The notes: a model not told the origin generated them from the letters alone. A stretch of 22,787 nucleotides of DNA from Parcubacteria group bacterium GW2011_GWD2_43_10 (GCA_000995845.1 LCEZ01000005.1:1-22787), one strand, 5' to 3'; counted from the first letter of the stretch, positions 6,878 to 15,207 are shown. Numbers and translations are program-made.

Positions 6878-7960
6878 ATGGCCAAACTTTTATTAATCAC
6901 CAGCGATTGGCCGCCTCGGATGGGAGGCGTGGCTAATTATTATTACGGCTTGCATCATAATTATCCGGAAGCCATAGTGCTCACCAATGTTATCGGCGCT
7001 CAAGGCGAGCGAGTAATTAAAACCAGCTGGACCTGGCCAGGCTGGCCCAAGTGGCTACCGTTATTATGGCTGGTGCCGTATTGGAAAAACAAACTCGGGA
7101 TTAAATTTTTAGCAGCCGGGGAAATATTGCCAACCGGCACGGCCCTTTTACTTACCCGTTTGACCTTTGGCTGGCCGTACCTGGTTTTTTTGCACGGGCT
7201 GGATATTCAGCTGGCGCAGTGTAATTTTTGGAAAAGGTTTTTAAGCCGTCAGATTTTAAAGCGGTCAGCTGGGGTTATTGCCAATAGCAATTTTACCGCC
7301 CAATTAGCCGTAGCGGCCGGGGCGCGGGCAGGTTCGGTTGAAGTTATTTATCCAAGTGTTAGCCCGCAAACTGTCCGGCCGGAAGTTATTGTTGATATTA
7401 AGCAACGCTACCAATTAGAAAACAGAATAATAATTTTAACGGTAGCGCGGTTAGTCGAGCGCAAAGGCATCACCCGGGTAATAGAGGCTATTGCTCAAGT
7501 AGAAGAAAAATTTAACAATTTAGTTTATGTAATAGTGGGGGATGGTCCAGCCAAAGATCAGTTAGCAAAGCAAAGCTCTCGGTTGAAATCCAGAGTTATT
7601 TTTACAGGAGCAATTTTAGATGAAGAAAAATTCGCCTGGTATCAGCTCTGTAGTATTTTTATCTTAACACCCCTGCCTGATAAAACTGACGTTGAAGGTT
7701 TTGGTATTGTATATTTGGAAGCTCAGGCCGCCGGCCGGGCAATTATAGCGAGTCGGGTGGGCGGCGTGCCGGAAGCAGTGGGTGAAGCTGGAATATTTAT
7801 AAATTCAGCGGCTGAATTAGCCGCTGGCTTGCAGCGGTTATTGTCAGATGATAAGGCTAAATTAAACTTAGCTGCTATTGGGCGCAGTCAGTCTAAGAAA
7901 TTCAGGACTGCCGGCCAGGCGGAAAAATTCAATAAGTATATAAAAAACCTGAATAGCTAA
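6878..7960 (+). CDS. Glycosyltransferase family 4 (GT-B fold)
   Basis: The 360-residue enzyme has both halves of a GT-B fold. The N-terminal half starts 'LLITSDWPPRMGGVANYYYG', with the GG acceptor-side loop, and contains 'VFLHGLDIQ'. The C-terminal half has 'ILTVARLVERKGITRVIEAI', 'YVIVGDGPAKDQL' and the E-x7-E signature 'EGFGIVYLE' followed by 'AQAAGRAIIASRVGGVPEAV'. It should transfer a sugar from a nucleotide donor to a lipid-linked glycan at the cytoplasmic membrane. The stop codon lies inside the loop of the terminator at 7945-7982. Confidence 0.93.
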   Translation: MAKLLLITSDWPPRMGGVANYYYGLHHNYPEAIVLTNVIGAQGERVIKTSWTWPGWPKWLPLLWLVPYWKNKLGIKFLAAGEILPTGTALLLTRLTFGWPYLVFLHGLDIQLAQCNFWKRFLSRQILKRSAGVIANSNFTAQLAVAAGARAGSVEVIYPSVSPQTVRPEVIVDIKQRYQLENRIIILTVARLVERKGITRVIEAIAQVEEKFNNLVYVIVGDGPAKDQLAKQSSRLKSRVIFTGAILDEEKFAWYQLCSIFILTPLPDKTDVEGFGIVYLEAQAAGRAIIASRVGGVPEAVGEAGIFINSAAELAAGLQRLLSDDKAKLNLAAIGRSQSKKFRTAGQAEKFNKYIKNLNS

Positions 7961-7982
7961 ATTGTGAAGACTATTCAGGTTT
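7945..7982. terminator. Bidirectional terminator between convergent genes
   Basis: AAACCTGAATAG (7945-7956) and CTATTCAGGTTT (7971-7982) form a perfect 12-bp stem with a 14-base loop. Read on the minus strand it is followed by six Ts (complement of 7942-7947), a good terminator for the reverse gene. On the plus strand the T tract is broken (TTTAAGTTTAA). The stem overlaps the last codons of the GT4 gene. Confidence 0.8.
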
Positions 7983-7986
7983 AAGT

Positions 7987-8331
7987 TTAAGCTGGCTCTG
8001 GTTGGTGGTTTTTTTGTGAAGAAACAAAAAAGTAGAGGCGTAAAGGTGAGGGTAAGCCCTCAATTTCCACTAGACAAGGTAAATGGTGATTTTCAATAGG
8101 CGTTATTAAGCGTTTGATCACGCCAATTTTTGTTTCGCCGTCAATTGGCATAATGCCGGCGCGGAGGCTGTTGTACGTTATACATTCGCCTACCCGGGTT
8201 ATTATATCCCCGTCCTGGTTGGGTGTAATTATTGTTGTTGTTATAAATTTTTTTTGATCTTCGTCCTCGTAGTAACCAGTAACAGTTCTATCCCCAAAAG
8301 GGATTTCAAGAAGATTGTCAGGCTTTTCCAT
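7987..8331 (-). CDS. Hypothetical protein, 114 aa, reverse strand
   Basis: I do not recognise it. It is the only gene on the minus strand and splits the glycan cluster. The product starts MEKPDNLLEIPFGDRTVTGY, has a regular beta-rich look ('KKFITTTIITPNQDGDIITRVG', 'IGVIKRLITPIENHHLPCLVEI') and no membrane segment or signal peptide. Support for a real gene: AAGGG lies five bases before the ATG on its own strand, codon use looks coherent, and a strong terminator follows immediately. It could be a small regulator or an unrelated insertion. Confidence 0.65.
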   Translation of the reverse strand: MEKPDNLLEIPFGDRTVTGYYEDEDQKKFITTTIITPNQDGDIITRVGECITYNSLRAGIMPIDGETKIGVIKRLITPIENHHLPCLVEIEGLPSPLRLYFFVSSQKNHQPEPA

Positions 8332-8346
8332 TTTTACCCTTTGATT

Positions 8347-8374
8347 TTGTAGTTTGGTGTTGGTGAATTATAAT
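8347..8374 (+). promoter_or_regulatory. Candidate promoter of the second glycosyltransferase gene
   Basis: TTGTAG (8347-8352), 16-base spacer, TATAAT (8369-8374). The -10 is perfect and the -35 poor. It would give a leader of about 44 bases before the ATG at 8425. The AT-rich core ATTATAAT is nearly palindromic, so it could also serve the divergent gene, but I see no good -35 for that direction. Confidence 0.45.
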
Positions 8375-8424
8375 TAGGTAGTTCCTTTGTATACCATTTT
8401 CTTCAATACGTCAAAACCCGAGCT

Positions 8425-9675
8425 ATGCCCGTACCCAACTCTACTATTGATATTGTGATGTTCAATATGTCCTCATACACCGATTGGCAGCACGGTATTG
8501 CCAACCGGAATATGCATATTTTGCATACTTTGTTGGCCGATAGCAGGGTGCGGAAGATAGTGGCTATTGATTACCTGCCTTTTACCTATAAGCGAGCTGT
8601 CAGGCAGTGGTTCCAGAATGTGCTTTCCGGCCCTGCTGGGCAGGTGCTGGGTCGCGGCTGGGGTTATAAACTTACAGCCCTCAATAATTATGAAATAGAA
8701 AAAACTGGCTATGTCATGCCTGGTGCTGGCGGGCCAGATGAAATCAAACATAAGTTGCTGGTTTATTCCTCGGTCCAGTCGGCTTGGAGCGAAACAGCAT
8801 TTTATCGCCGCTTGAATCAAGAGCTAAAGCGCCTGAATTTGAAAAATATTGTGCTTTGGTCGTACCTGCCGACCTTTGTCGGCTATTTTGGTTCAGTGGG
8901 CGAGCAAGTGGCAGTGTTTGACGCAGTGGATAATTGGCTGGAACATTCTTCCTACATTAAGGTTAAAGAAAGAATAAAGGTTAATTATCAAACCATCCGC
9001 ACTAAGGCTGATCTTATTTTCACGACGGCCGCTGACTTGGCTAAGTTATTTAATTTGCCTGAAGGCTGTATTTTTGTACCCAATGGGGTTGATTTTGAAA
9101 GAATTAATCAGGCACCGCGCTTAACTGGTCGGGATATTGCCCAACTGCCGCGGCCGATCATTGGTTATATTGGTACTATCCAAGAAGACAGGGTAGATGT
9201 GGAGTTAATCCGATATTTGGCGGAAGCTAATCCGCAAAAGTCGTTTGTTCTTATTGGTGGGGTTTGGCCAGGGCTAAGAAAAAAAATAAAAGAAAGATTG
9301 CAGTCACTGCCTAATCTACATTTTTTGGGACGCAAATCATTCCGGGAAACGCCGCAGTATTTGCGTGAATTTGATGTGGCCATAATTCCGCATTTGCAAA
9401 ACGAGTTCAATCGCCATACCAATCCGATGAAACTTTATGAATATTTAGCCGCTGGCAAGCCAGTGGTGGCTACGCCCGGTGCCGGTTTGGATGAATTCAA
9501 AGACCTGGTTTATTTAGCAGCTAAGCCAGAAGACTTCAATCAGGCGTTGATCCAAGCCCTGCAGGAGAATGGCAATGAACTTAAAGAAAGAAGAATGGTG
9601 GCGGCCGCTCATGAATCCTGGACCGAGCGGGTGAATGTGATGCTGGATAAAATTTTTGCAAAATTGGATAGTTAA
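8425..9675 (+). CDS. Glycosyltransferase, GT4/GT1-like (TuaH-like)
   Basis: A 416-residue GT-B-type protein. The N-terminal half is 'VMFNMSSYTDWQHGIANRNM', a loop often seen in TuaH-like enzymes, then 'NIVLWSYLPTFVGYFGSVG' and 'AVFDAVDNWLEH', matching the 'DxxDxW' segment of that group. The second half has 'IFVPNGVDFERIN', 'PIIGYIGTIQEDRVDVELIRYLA' (in parts), 'KSFVLIGGVWPG' and the donor-binding end 'HTNPMKLYEYLAAGKPVVATP'. A role in adding a sugar to a surface polysaccharide is inferred. It is preceded by its own candidate promoter and begins the second part of the glycan cluster. Confidence 0.88.
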   Translation: MPVPNSTIDIVMFNMSSYTDWQHGIANRNMHILHTLLADSRVRKIVAIDYLPFTYKRAVRQWFQNVLSGPAGQVLGRGWGYKLTALNNYEIEKTGYVMPGAGGPDEIKHKLLVYSSVQSAWSETAFYRRLNQELKRLNLKNIVLWSYLPTFVGYFGSVGEQVAVFDAVDNWLEHSSYIKVKERIKVNYQTIRTKADLIFTTAADLAKLFNLPEGCIFVPNGVDFERINQAPRLTGRDIAQLPRPIIGYIGTIQEDRVDVELIRYLAEANPQKSFVLIGGVWPGLRKKIKERLQSLPNLHFLGRKSFRETPQYLREFDVAIIPHLQNEFNRHTNPMKLYEYLAAGKPVVATPGAGLDEFKDLVYLAAKPEDFNQALIQALQENGNELKERRMVAAAHESWTERVNVMLDKIFAKLDS

Positions 9676-9759
9676 ATAAATATTTTAATGCTGAACTTTG
9701 TAATGAAAGATTGATTTTATATTGGCTAAAGTGACCAAAAAACAGTAAAATTAAGCCAT

Positions 9760-10635
9760 ATGGCCGAAGGCAAATTTTCTGTAATAATCGTATCCTGGAA
9801 TGTTAAAGTAGAACTGGAACGGTGTTTGGCTAGCTTAATGCGCGAACGCAATGGTGAGCCAGGCTTTACCGTAACGGTAGTGGATAATGCTTCAGCTGAT
9901 GGCACAGCTGCTATGGTGCGGCAAAAGTTCCCCGACTTCAAATTAATTACCCAGGAAGAGAATATTGGTTTTGCTCGGGCTTGCAATTTAGGCGCTCAAG
10001 ATAGCCAGGCTGATTATTTGGTTTTCTTAAATCCGGATACGGAGATTACTACTGGATTTTTTTCTGACCTGGAACGTTCATTTATCCATCACCCCCAAGC
10101 CGGAGTAATTGGCGGGCATATTATAAATCCTGACGGCAGTACTCAACCCTCAGTCAGAAATTTTCCCGGGCTTTGGGTTGGTTTACTAGAAGCTACTAAA
10201 TTGCTTGGCCGCTGCCCTTGGCTGGCGCCTCAGTATTTATTGCCCCAGTTCAATTATAGAGAAACACAAGCGGTGGCGCAGGTGATGGGTGCATGCTTGG
10301 CGGTTCGGAATAGTGTTTGGCAGGAACTTGGTGGTTTTGATAACAAATTCTTCTTGTGGTTTGAAGAAGTTGATTTTTGTAAGCGTGTTAATTTAGCCGG
10401 TTATGAAGTATGGTATGATCATCACATCAGTTTAGTGCACATTAAGGCCAGCAGTTTTTCCCAAATATCAGCTACCGCCCGCCACCGTTATTTTATGAAA
10501 AGCCTGGTCCGTTATTTATATAAGCATGTTGGCCTAGTTAGTGCCGGCTTAGTTTGGCTATTAAGCCGTCCCTGGTTTATCGTTAGTTATTTTTATGATC
10601 ACATTATTTCCCCAAAAACTAGCCAAGCTGACTAA
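9760..10635 (+). CDS. Glycosyltransferase family 2 (rhamnosyltransferase-like)
   Basis: The 291-residue protein is a GT-A fold enzyme: 'FSVIIVSWNVKVELERCLAS' at the start, the nucleotide-binding 'VVDNASADGTA', the metal-binding region 'YLVFLNPDTEI' and the acceptor-side 'FFLWFEEVDFCKRVNLAGYE'. This set is typical of the GT2 group that includes dTDP-rhamnose transferases, but the sugar is not certain. The last 40 residues contain a hydrophobic stretch suggesting membrane contact. TAAAGTGACC at 9727-9736 upstream resembles the -10 region of the unit array at 14600-15864, but no good -35 is visible. Confidence 0.92.
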   Translation: MAEGKFSVIIVSWNVKVELERCLASLMRERNGEPGFTVTVVDNASADGTAAMVRQKFPDFKLITQEENIGFARACNLGAQDSQADYLVFLNPDTEITTGFFSDLERSFIHHPQAGVIGGHIINPDGSTQPSVRNFPGLWVGLLEATKLLGRCPWLAPQYLLPQFNYRETQAVAQVMGACLAVRNSVWQELGGFDNKFFLWFEEVDFCKRVNLAGYEVWYDHHISLVHIKASSFSQISATARHRYFMKSLVRYLYKHVGLVSAGLVWLLSRPWFIVSYFYDHIISPKTSQAD

Positions 10636-10642
10636 TTTCCAG

Positions 10643-12091
10643 ATGGGTGCTTTGGTTTTTGTTTTATTATTTTTGTTGGATATATTTTCAGCAATTGGCT
10701 GGTGGTCGTTAGGTTTTAGCAGTGTTTTAACGGCTGTCTCAGTTTTAGCCTGGGTATTAGTAGCTATTAAAAATTTGCCCCTAGGTGTTAGTTTACTTTT
10801 AGTTGAATTAATAGTGGGCAGTTTTGGGCGCCTGACCGAGTTTACATTCGGCAGTACAGAAATTTCTTTGCGCCTGGGGTTATTTATAGCAGCTTTTGGT
10901 TTAATGCTTTATCAGATTGCCTCCGATCGCCAGCATATAATTTTTCGGCACAGCTGGCGCTGGTGGTTTGCCGGGGCGTTAGCGGTGCTGGTATGGGCGG
11001 CAGCTTGGAGCTATTACAATTGGAATTCATTGAATGATTTATTTTTAGATGCTAATGGTTATCTTTATATTTTATTACTGCCGTTATTTTTACAGGCTTT
11101 TGAGCAAGCCGGCCAAGAAAAAATATTGCATTACGCTCGCGTTGTCTTTATTCCGGCAATCATCTGGTTGAGTGTTCGCACTATTGTTTTACTGTATTTA
11201 TTTACGCACTTCAGTGCTGAGGCGCTGGTCCCAGTTTATCAGTGGTATCGTGATTCCGGTTTGGGGGAAATTACTCCAGCCGGCGGCGGGTTTTTTAGGG
11301 TGTTTTCCCAAAGCCATATTTATGCTTCGTTAGCAAGCGTCATTGGCTTTGCCTGGTTGTGGCGTTATTTGGGGCAAAATTCAAAAATTCCGCTACTTCA
11401 TCCCATGATATTTTTCACTTTAACCAGTTTAATCACCTTGATCGCTTCATTGTCTCGCAGTTTATGGCTGGGGGCAGCGGCGGCTTGGTTTTTAATTCCT
11501 TTACTTGCCTTGCCGGGCAAGAAACTTATCAGCCTGACTAAATACTTATTAATCTCAATTATTCTTATTGCTTCAGCCGCGGGTATGGTTTTAGCCGTCG
11601 CCCGGGTTAATTGGCCGGTTAAGTCTTTAGGCTCAGCTTCGGCGCAAGTATTTGCCAATCGTTTTGGCACGGAACCGGCCGGGCAGGCGCGCTTGGCCTT
11701 GCTCAAGCCCTTAGCCGAAGCTATTAAACACAATTTTATCTTAGGTCGTGGTTTCGGCGCTACAGTGCTGTATTATTCCACAGATCCCCGGGCCGTAGCG
11801 GGTAGTGCTGGCGGTTCCGGCTTTACCCTTACTTATGCTTTTGAATGGGGCTGGTTGGATTTCTGGTATAAATTTGGCCTGATTGGCTTGCTCGTGTTCA
11901 CTGCTTGGCTGGCTGTGCCGGTAATGCGCGGTTTAAAACTGTGGCATAATCAAAATCCAGCCGGCGCGGGCGCTTTAGCCTTAGTAGCGCTTTATGTAAC
12001 GCATTTAACCACGCCTTATTTAAATCACCCCCTAGGCTTAGGGGCAGTGCTAGCTTTAGGGACTTTTGTCATATCGTCTGTTAGAAAATAA
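10643..12091 (+). CDS. O-antigen ligase/polymerase-like membrane protein (Wzy/WaaL type)
   Basis: A strongly hydrophobic protein with about 11-12 helices, resembling the Wzy_C/WaaL family. A large outside loop lies near the middle ('YRDSGLGEITPAGGGFFRVF', then 'SQSHIYASLASVIGFAW'), and the conserved second half has 'SLSRSLWLGAAAAWF', 'ILGRGFGATVLYY' and 'AFEWGWLDFWYKFGLIGLLV'. Such proteins polymerise or ligate lipid-linked glycans on the outer face of the membrane. Two starts are possible: ATG 10595 would overlap the previous gene by 41 bases (498 aa), while ATG 10643 lies seven bases after its stop and begins right at the first helix (482 aa). I chose 10643, without certainty. Confidence 0.85.
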   Translation: MGALVFVLLFLLDIFSAIGWWSLGFSSVLTAVSVLAWVLVAIKNLPLGVSLLLVELIVGSFGRLTEFTFGSTEISLRLGLFIAAFGLMLYQIASDRQHIIFRHSWRWWFAGALAVLVWAAAWSYYNWNSLNDLFLDANGYLYILLLPLFLQAFEQAGQEKILHYARVVFIPAIIWLSVRTIVLLYLFTHFSAEALVPVYQWYRDSGLGEITPAGGGFFRVFSQSHIYASLASVIGFAWLWRYLGQNSKIPLLHPMIFFTLTSLITLIASLSRSLWLGAAAAWFLIPLLALPGKKLISLTKYLLISIILIASAAGMVLAVARVNWPVKSLGSASAQVFANRFGTEPAGQARLALLKPLAEAIKHNFILGRGFGATVLYYSTDPRAVAGSAGGSGFTLTYAFEWGWLDFWYKFGLIGLLVFTAWLAVPVMRGLKLWHNQNPAGAGALALVALYVTHLTTPYLNHPLGLGAVLALGTFVISSVRK

Positions 12092-12093
12092 TT

Positions 12094-13167
12094 ATGCAGC
12101 GGCAGCCAACTTCAATTCACCTGGTAGTATATAATGGTGCCCCCTGGTTGGGCTGGTGTTTGGAATCAGTTGCCCGGCAGACTTATCAGGATTTTTTTCT
12201 GCTCATAATTGATAATGGTTCAATTGATAATTCATATACACTAGCCCAAGAATTTTTAGCGAACAACCCTACGCTCTCCGCCCGGGCCCGGTTAGTCAGG
12301 AATAAGCAAAACATCGGCTTTGCCCGCGGCCATAATCAGGCCATAGCCTGGACGGAGAGTGATTATGTTTTAATTTTGAATCAGGATGTTTATTTATTGC
12401 CGGATTACTTGAAACAACTGGTAAAAAGTTTAAGTAATCAGGAAAGAGCCGGAGCAGTTTCCGGGAAAATTTTAACCTGGCCGTTTAATGGTGAAACTTT
12501 TCATGCTTCCGAACTGTCTAAATTACCAAAAAATTATTTTGATTCGGTTGGGCTGGCAATAAAACGGAGTCGCCGGGTAGTGAATATGGCCCAGGGTGAG
12601 CAAGATACGGGACAGTATCGGCAATCTTTCCGAGTGTTTGGCGTGCCTGGGACGGTGCCTCTTTATCGCCGGCCGGCTTTGCAAGCGGTATCTTTGGCCG
12701 GTGAAATATTTGATGAGGATTTTGTTTCCTACAAAGAGGATGTAGATCTGGCTTGGCGCTTGAACTTAGCCGGTTATGAATCTTGGTTAGAGCCTAAGGC
12801 GGTAGCCTATCATGACCGCAGCTTGGCGCACGGGCGCGGCTTGCGGCAGGAGTATAAAAAGCGTAAGGGCCGCCCCCACGACCTTAAAGTTTATTCCTGG
12901 GTAAATCATTTGGCTGTGCTCATAAAAAATGACGGCTTTATAAATTTCTGGCGCGATTTTCCTTGGATTGTAACTCACGAGCTGGCTAAAGCCTGTTTTT
13001 TGCTGGTGACTGATCCGATAACGATTTTTAAAGGCAAGTTAAGACTGTTAAGGCTGGCCCCGCGATTTTATAAAAAACGCCGCGCCCTAAAACCAACCCA
13101 CAAAATCAAATACCGTGAGTTGCGCCACTGGTGGTCGCAGGCTAAGGTAGGGGGCAGGCAGGTATGA
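12094..13167 (+). CDS. Glycosyltransferase family 2, 357 aa
   Basis: GT-A fold signs are 'PTSIHLVVYNGAPWLGWCLE', 'LLIIDNGSIDNSYTLAQEF', 'NKQNIGFARGHNQAIAW', 'LILNQDVYLLPDYLKQL' (the DxD-like metal site is here NQD) and 'FVSYKEDVDLAWRLNLAGYE'. The C-terminal extension of about 80 residues, rich in basic and aromatic residues, is usual for GT2 enzymes that act at the membrane. It starts two bases after the ligase-like gene and its stop overlaps the next start by four bases (ATGA), so all three are coupled. Confidence 0.92.
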   Translation: MQRQPTSIHLVVYNGAPWLGWCLESVARQTYQDFFLLIIDNGSIDNSYTLAQEFLANNPTLSARARLVRNKQNIGFARGHNQAIAWTESDYVLILNQDVYLLPDYLKQLVKSLSNQERAGAVSGKILTWPFNGETFHASELSKLPKNYFDSVGLAIKRSRRVVNMAQGEQDTGQYRQSFRVFGVPGTVPLYRRPALQAVSLAGEIFDEDFVSYKEDVDLAWRLNLAGYESWLEPKAVAYHDRSLAHGRGLRQEYKKRKGRPHDLKVYSWVNHLAVLIKNDGFINFWRDFPWIVTHELAKACFLLVTDPITIFKGKLRLLRLAPRFYKKRRALKPTHKIKYRELRHWWSQAKVGGRQV

Positions 13168-13946
13168 AGTTATCAATCATAATCCTCAACTATAAATCGG
13201 CTGGCCTAACGCGCCAGTGCGTCAAAGGCATATATGCTGCCAAGTCAGCGCTGGATTTTGAAGTGATCGTGGTGGATAATGCTTCAGGCGATGGCTTGCA
13301 GCCCTGGCTTACCGAACACTATCCGCATGTTAAGCAAATTTCTTTGCCAAACAATAAAGGCTATGCCGCCGGCAATAATGCCGGAATCCGGCAAGCTGGG
13401 GGCGAATATATTTTAATTTTAAATCCTGATATCACCGTTCTGCCAGGCAAACTGGAAGCTTTGCTTAAGTTCATGGATGATCACCCCCAATGCGGCTTGG
13501 CTGGCCCCAGGTTAGTGAACCCGGACGGCAGTTTGCAATATTCCACTTATAAATTTCCTTCATTTTGGCTGCCTTTGTTCCGCCGCACCTTTTTAGGCAA
13601 TATTCCAGCACTCAACCCCTGGTTAAAGGATTATCAAATGATGGCCTGGGACCATAAAGAGGCGCGGGCAGTGGATTGGCTCCTGGGTGCTTGCCTGATC
13701 GTGCGGCGGCAAGCAGTTGAAGAAGTTGGGTTAATGGATGAGCAGTTCTTTTTATATGTGGAAGACACTGATTGGTGCCGTCGGTTTTGGGCTAGTAAGT
13801 GGGAAGTATGGTATGTTGCCAGCGTGGAGCTGGTACATTTTCATGAAAGGCTGTCCGCGCAAAAGCCGCTACTGTCTGCTGTGTTTAGTAAAATAACATG
13901 GATCCACATTTCATCCTGGTTCAAGTATTTTCAAAAGTGGAAATAA
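13164..13946 (+). CDS. Glycosyltransferase family 2, 260 aa
   Basis: Compact GT-A enzyme: 'LSIIILNYKSAGLTRQCVKG', 'VIVVDNASGDGLQPW', 'PNNKGYAAGNNAGIRQAG', 'YILILNPDITVLPGKL' and 'FFLYVEDTDWCRRFWASKWE'. It is a paralogue of the enzyme at 9760-10635, sharing the LNPD, 'NPDGS' and acidic acceptor motifs, and probably adds a different residue of the same glycan. It overlaps the preceding GT2 gene by ATGA. Confidence 0.92.
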   Translation: MKLSIIILNYKSAGLTRQCVKGIYAAKSALDFEVIVVDNASGDGLQPWLTEHYPHVKQISLPNNKGYAAGNNAGIRQAGGEYILILNPDITVLPGKLEALLKFMDDHPQCGLAGPRLVNPDGSLQYSTYKFPSFWLPLFRRTFLGNIPALNPWLKDYQMMAWDHKEARAVDWLLGACLIVRRQAVEEVGLMDEQFFLYVEDTDWCRRFWASKWEVWYVASVELVHFHERLSAQKPLLSAVFSKITWIHISSWFKYFQKWK

Positions 13947-13964
13947 TCATTAATCTGCTGCCTT

Positions 13965-14189
13965 ATGTCATTGCTCCATAAAAAAATCACACCCTTGTCC
14001 TTTATCCGAAGTTTTTCCGTAGTGGTCGGCCTGGTGCTTATCTGGCGCGGTATTTGGTATCTACTTGATGGATTAGACTTGTGGTTGTTTGGGAATAATC
14101 ATGGTTGGAGTGCGCTTGGCGGTATAATCTTGGGTTTGTGGATTCTGTATCTGCCGGATAAGGACCTAAAGGAAATAGAGAAGTTATAA
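13965..14189 (+). CDS. Small two-helix membrane protein ending 'LYLPDKDLKEIEKL'
   Basis: The 74-residue product has two membrane helices, about 15-36 (FIRSFSVVVGLVLIWRGIWY and on) and 47-64 (WSALGGIILGLWILYLPD), joined by a short loop with 'DLWLFGNNHG'. The order 'WRGIWYLLD ... GIILGLWILYLPD' recurs, as I remember, in small proteins of Patescibacteria; function unknown. It lies 18 bases after the last GT gene with no promoter between, so it is co-transcribed with the glycan cluster. Confidence 0.75.
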   Translation: MSLLHKKITPLSFIRSFSVVVGLVLIWRGIWYLLDGLDLWLFGNNHGWSALGGIILGLWILYLPDKDLKEIEKL

Positions 14190-14211
14190 TACCGGCCAGT
14201 ACCCCCAGTCC

Positions 14212-14240
14212 TTGACAAAGGGCATTTTAGATGCTATCTT
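14212..14240 (+). promoter_or_regulatory. Promoter of small-gene unit 1
   Basis: TTGACA (14212-14217), 17-base spacer, TATCTT (14235-14240). Same -35 and spacing as the four promoters downstream, but a different -10. Confidence 0.7.
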
Positions 14241-14297
14241 GATTAGAATTTAAAAATTGTAATTAACTAATTCAAAAATAAACAATAAGGTGCAGTC

Positions 14298-14531
14298 GTG
14301 CAACAAATAAAACAAAAAACGCCATTTAAAAAAGTGTGGCGAAAAGTCAGTGGTTATATTTATTTCATCCTAGGTATTTGTTGCTGCCTGGGGATAGCTA
14401 TTGGTCAATTATTGATCAATCCGCCAGTATTTAAACTAGCAGGCCTTATCGGCTTAGCCGGCGGGCTGGTAATTTCACTCGTGTTCCTGTTACATGTCAA
14501 AAAAATAATGAGCCGCATAAACTCGCCGTAA
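14298..14531 (+). CDS. Two-helix small membrane protein, glycine-rich, 77 aa (GTG start)
   Basis: First of the tiny genes in the unit array. The start is GTG with AAGGTG (14287-14292) five bases before it. Basic residues at 2-16 precede helix 1 (about 20-40, with C28-C29-C30 and G32-x3-G36) and helix 2 (about 46-66, with G52-x3-G56-x3-S60); the tail is basic. The glycine spacing, helix positions and basic ends match the proteins at 14655, 14898 and 15208, so I regard it as a diverged member of the same group. Function unknown. Confidence 0.75.
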   Translation: MQQIKQKTPFKKVWRKVSGYIYFILGICCCLGIAIGQLLINPPVFKLAGLIGLAGGLVISLVFLLHVKKIMSRINSP

Positions 14532-14555
14532 AAAATTTCTATAAATATAGATTCC

Positions 14556-14590
14556 ATAAGCTCGTCACCTCATTGACGAGCTTATTTAAT
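14556..14590 (+). terminator. Terminator of unit 1
   Basis: ATAAGCTCGTC (14556-14566) pairs with GACGAGCTTAT (14575-14585), a perfect 11-bp stem with an eight-base loop, followed by TTAATTAT. Confidence 0.8.
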
Positions 14591-14599
14591 TATAGCGGA

Positions 14600-14628
14600 T
14601 TGACAAGAACTGCAATTTTGATTAAAGT
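14600..14628 (+). promoter_or_regulatory. Promoter of unit 2
   Basis: TTGACA (14600-14605), 17-base spacer containing GCAATTTT, TAAAGT (14623-14628), then GGGACCAACAAC. Nearly the same as the unit 3 promoter. Confidence 0.75.
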
Positions 14629-14654
14629 GGGACCAACAACAAATGAGGTAAAAA

Positions 14655-14870
14655 TTGAAAAATAAAATAAATTCTCAACCAAAAACAGTCGGCCTATTTA
14701 AATTCTTTGCTCAAATAATAGCAATAATTATTATAGCTATAACAGCCGGCAGTTATATCGGCTCAATGAGCGAGGATCCTTACGGATTGATAATTGGTGC
14801 GCTAGTTGGTGCCATGGCCGGCGGGATATTATGCATTCTTAATTCTCTGAGACTAACAAAAGTAAAATAG
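14655..14870 (+). CDS. Glycine-zipper small membrane protein, 71 aa (TTG start)
   Basis: The start is TTG, five bases after GAGGT (14645-14649); no in-frame ATG lies before the first helix. A basic N-terminus (MKNKINSQPK) precedes helix 1 (about 19-38, with G32-x3-G36). Helix 2 (about 43-62) has a perfect glycine zipper: G44, G48, G52 and G56, every fourth residue. The end is basic. Close paralogue of the protein at 15208. Glycine zippers pack membrane helices tightly and occur in pore-forming peptides and bacteriocins, among others; which of these applies is not known. Confidence 0.82.
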   Translation: MKNKINSQPKTVGLFKFFAQIIAIIIIAITAGSYIGSMSEDPYGLIIGALVGAMAGGILCILNSLRLTKVK

Positions 14871-14897
14871 TTAACATTAATAAAATAAGGTGCAAAA

Positions 14898-15104
14898 TTG
14901 GAGGAAAAAAACAACACTAGTGAATCACAATCTAGCAGTTTTACAATTGTCATCCAAACACTCATATTAATAGTAGTGTTTGGGATTATAGGTGTCATTG
15001 TAGGAGTTTTTGAGAGTGCATACGACAGTCTTATAGGTTATGGATTAGTTGGCGTTGTGGTTGGCTTGGGGCTGGCTATGGTAAATATACTGCGACAAAA
15101 GTGA
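14898..15104 (+). CDS. Glycine-zipper small membrane protein, 68 aa (TTG start)
   Basis: Second gene of unit 2, 27 bases after the previous one, with its own AAGGTG (14887-14892) and a TTG start. The N-terminus is polar and acidic (EEKNNTSESQSSS), unlike the basic N-termini of its neighbours. Helix 1 spans about 16-37 (G32-x3-G36) and helix 2 about 45-64 (G52-x3-G56-x3-A60). The end is basic (ILRQK). It is a diverged relative of 14655 and 15208. The opposite N-terminal charge hints that the two products of this unit could pair, as in two-component membrane peptides; this is only an idea. Confidence 0.78.
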   Translation: MEEKNNTSESQSSSFTIVIQTLILIVVFGIIGVIVGVFESAYDSLIGYGLVGVVVGLGLAMVNILRQK

Positions 15105-15113
15105 ACAATTTAC

Positions 15114-15145
15114 GCCCGCGAGATTTTTCCCGCGGGCTTTTTATT
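15114..15145 (+). terminator. Terminator of unit 2
   Basis: GCCCGCG (15114-15120) and CGCGGGC (15131-15137), followed by TTTTTATTT. Typical GC-rich intrinsic terminator. Confidence 0.85.
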
Positions 15146-15150
15146 TAAAA

Positions 15151-15179
15151 TTGACAACAGTCGCAATTTTAACTAAAGT
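15151..15179 (+). promoter_or_regulatory. Promoter of unit 3
   Basis: TTGACA (15151-15156), 17-base spacer containing GCAATTTT, TAAAGT (15174-15179), then GGAGTCAAAC. Confidence 0.75.
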
Positions 15180-15207
15180 GGAGTCAAACTAAAATAAGAG
15201 GTGAAAA

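Noticed and set aside
8473..8820. Minus-strand frame of 115 codons over the second glycosyltransferase
   Set aside because: Antisense shadow of a recognisable glycosyltransferase; no terminator or SD.
11398..11733. 111-codon open frame on the minus strand
   Set aside because: Lies fully inside the ligase-like gene in antisense; composition follows the membrane protein on the other strand and no start signal is seen.
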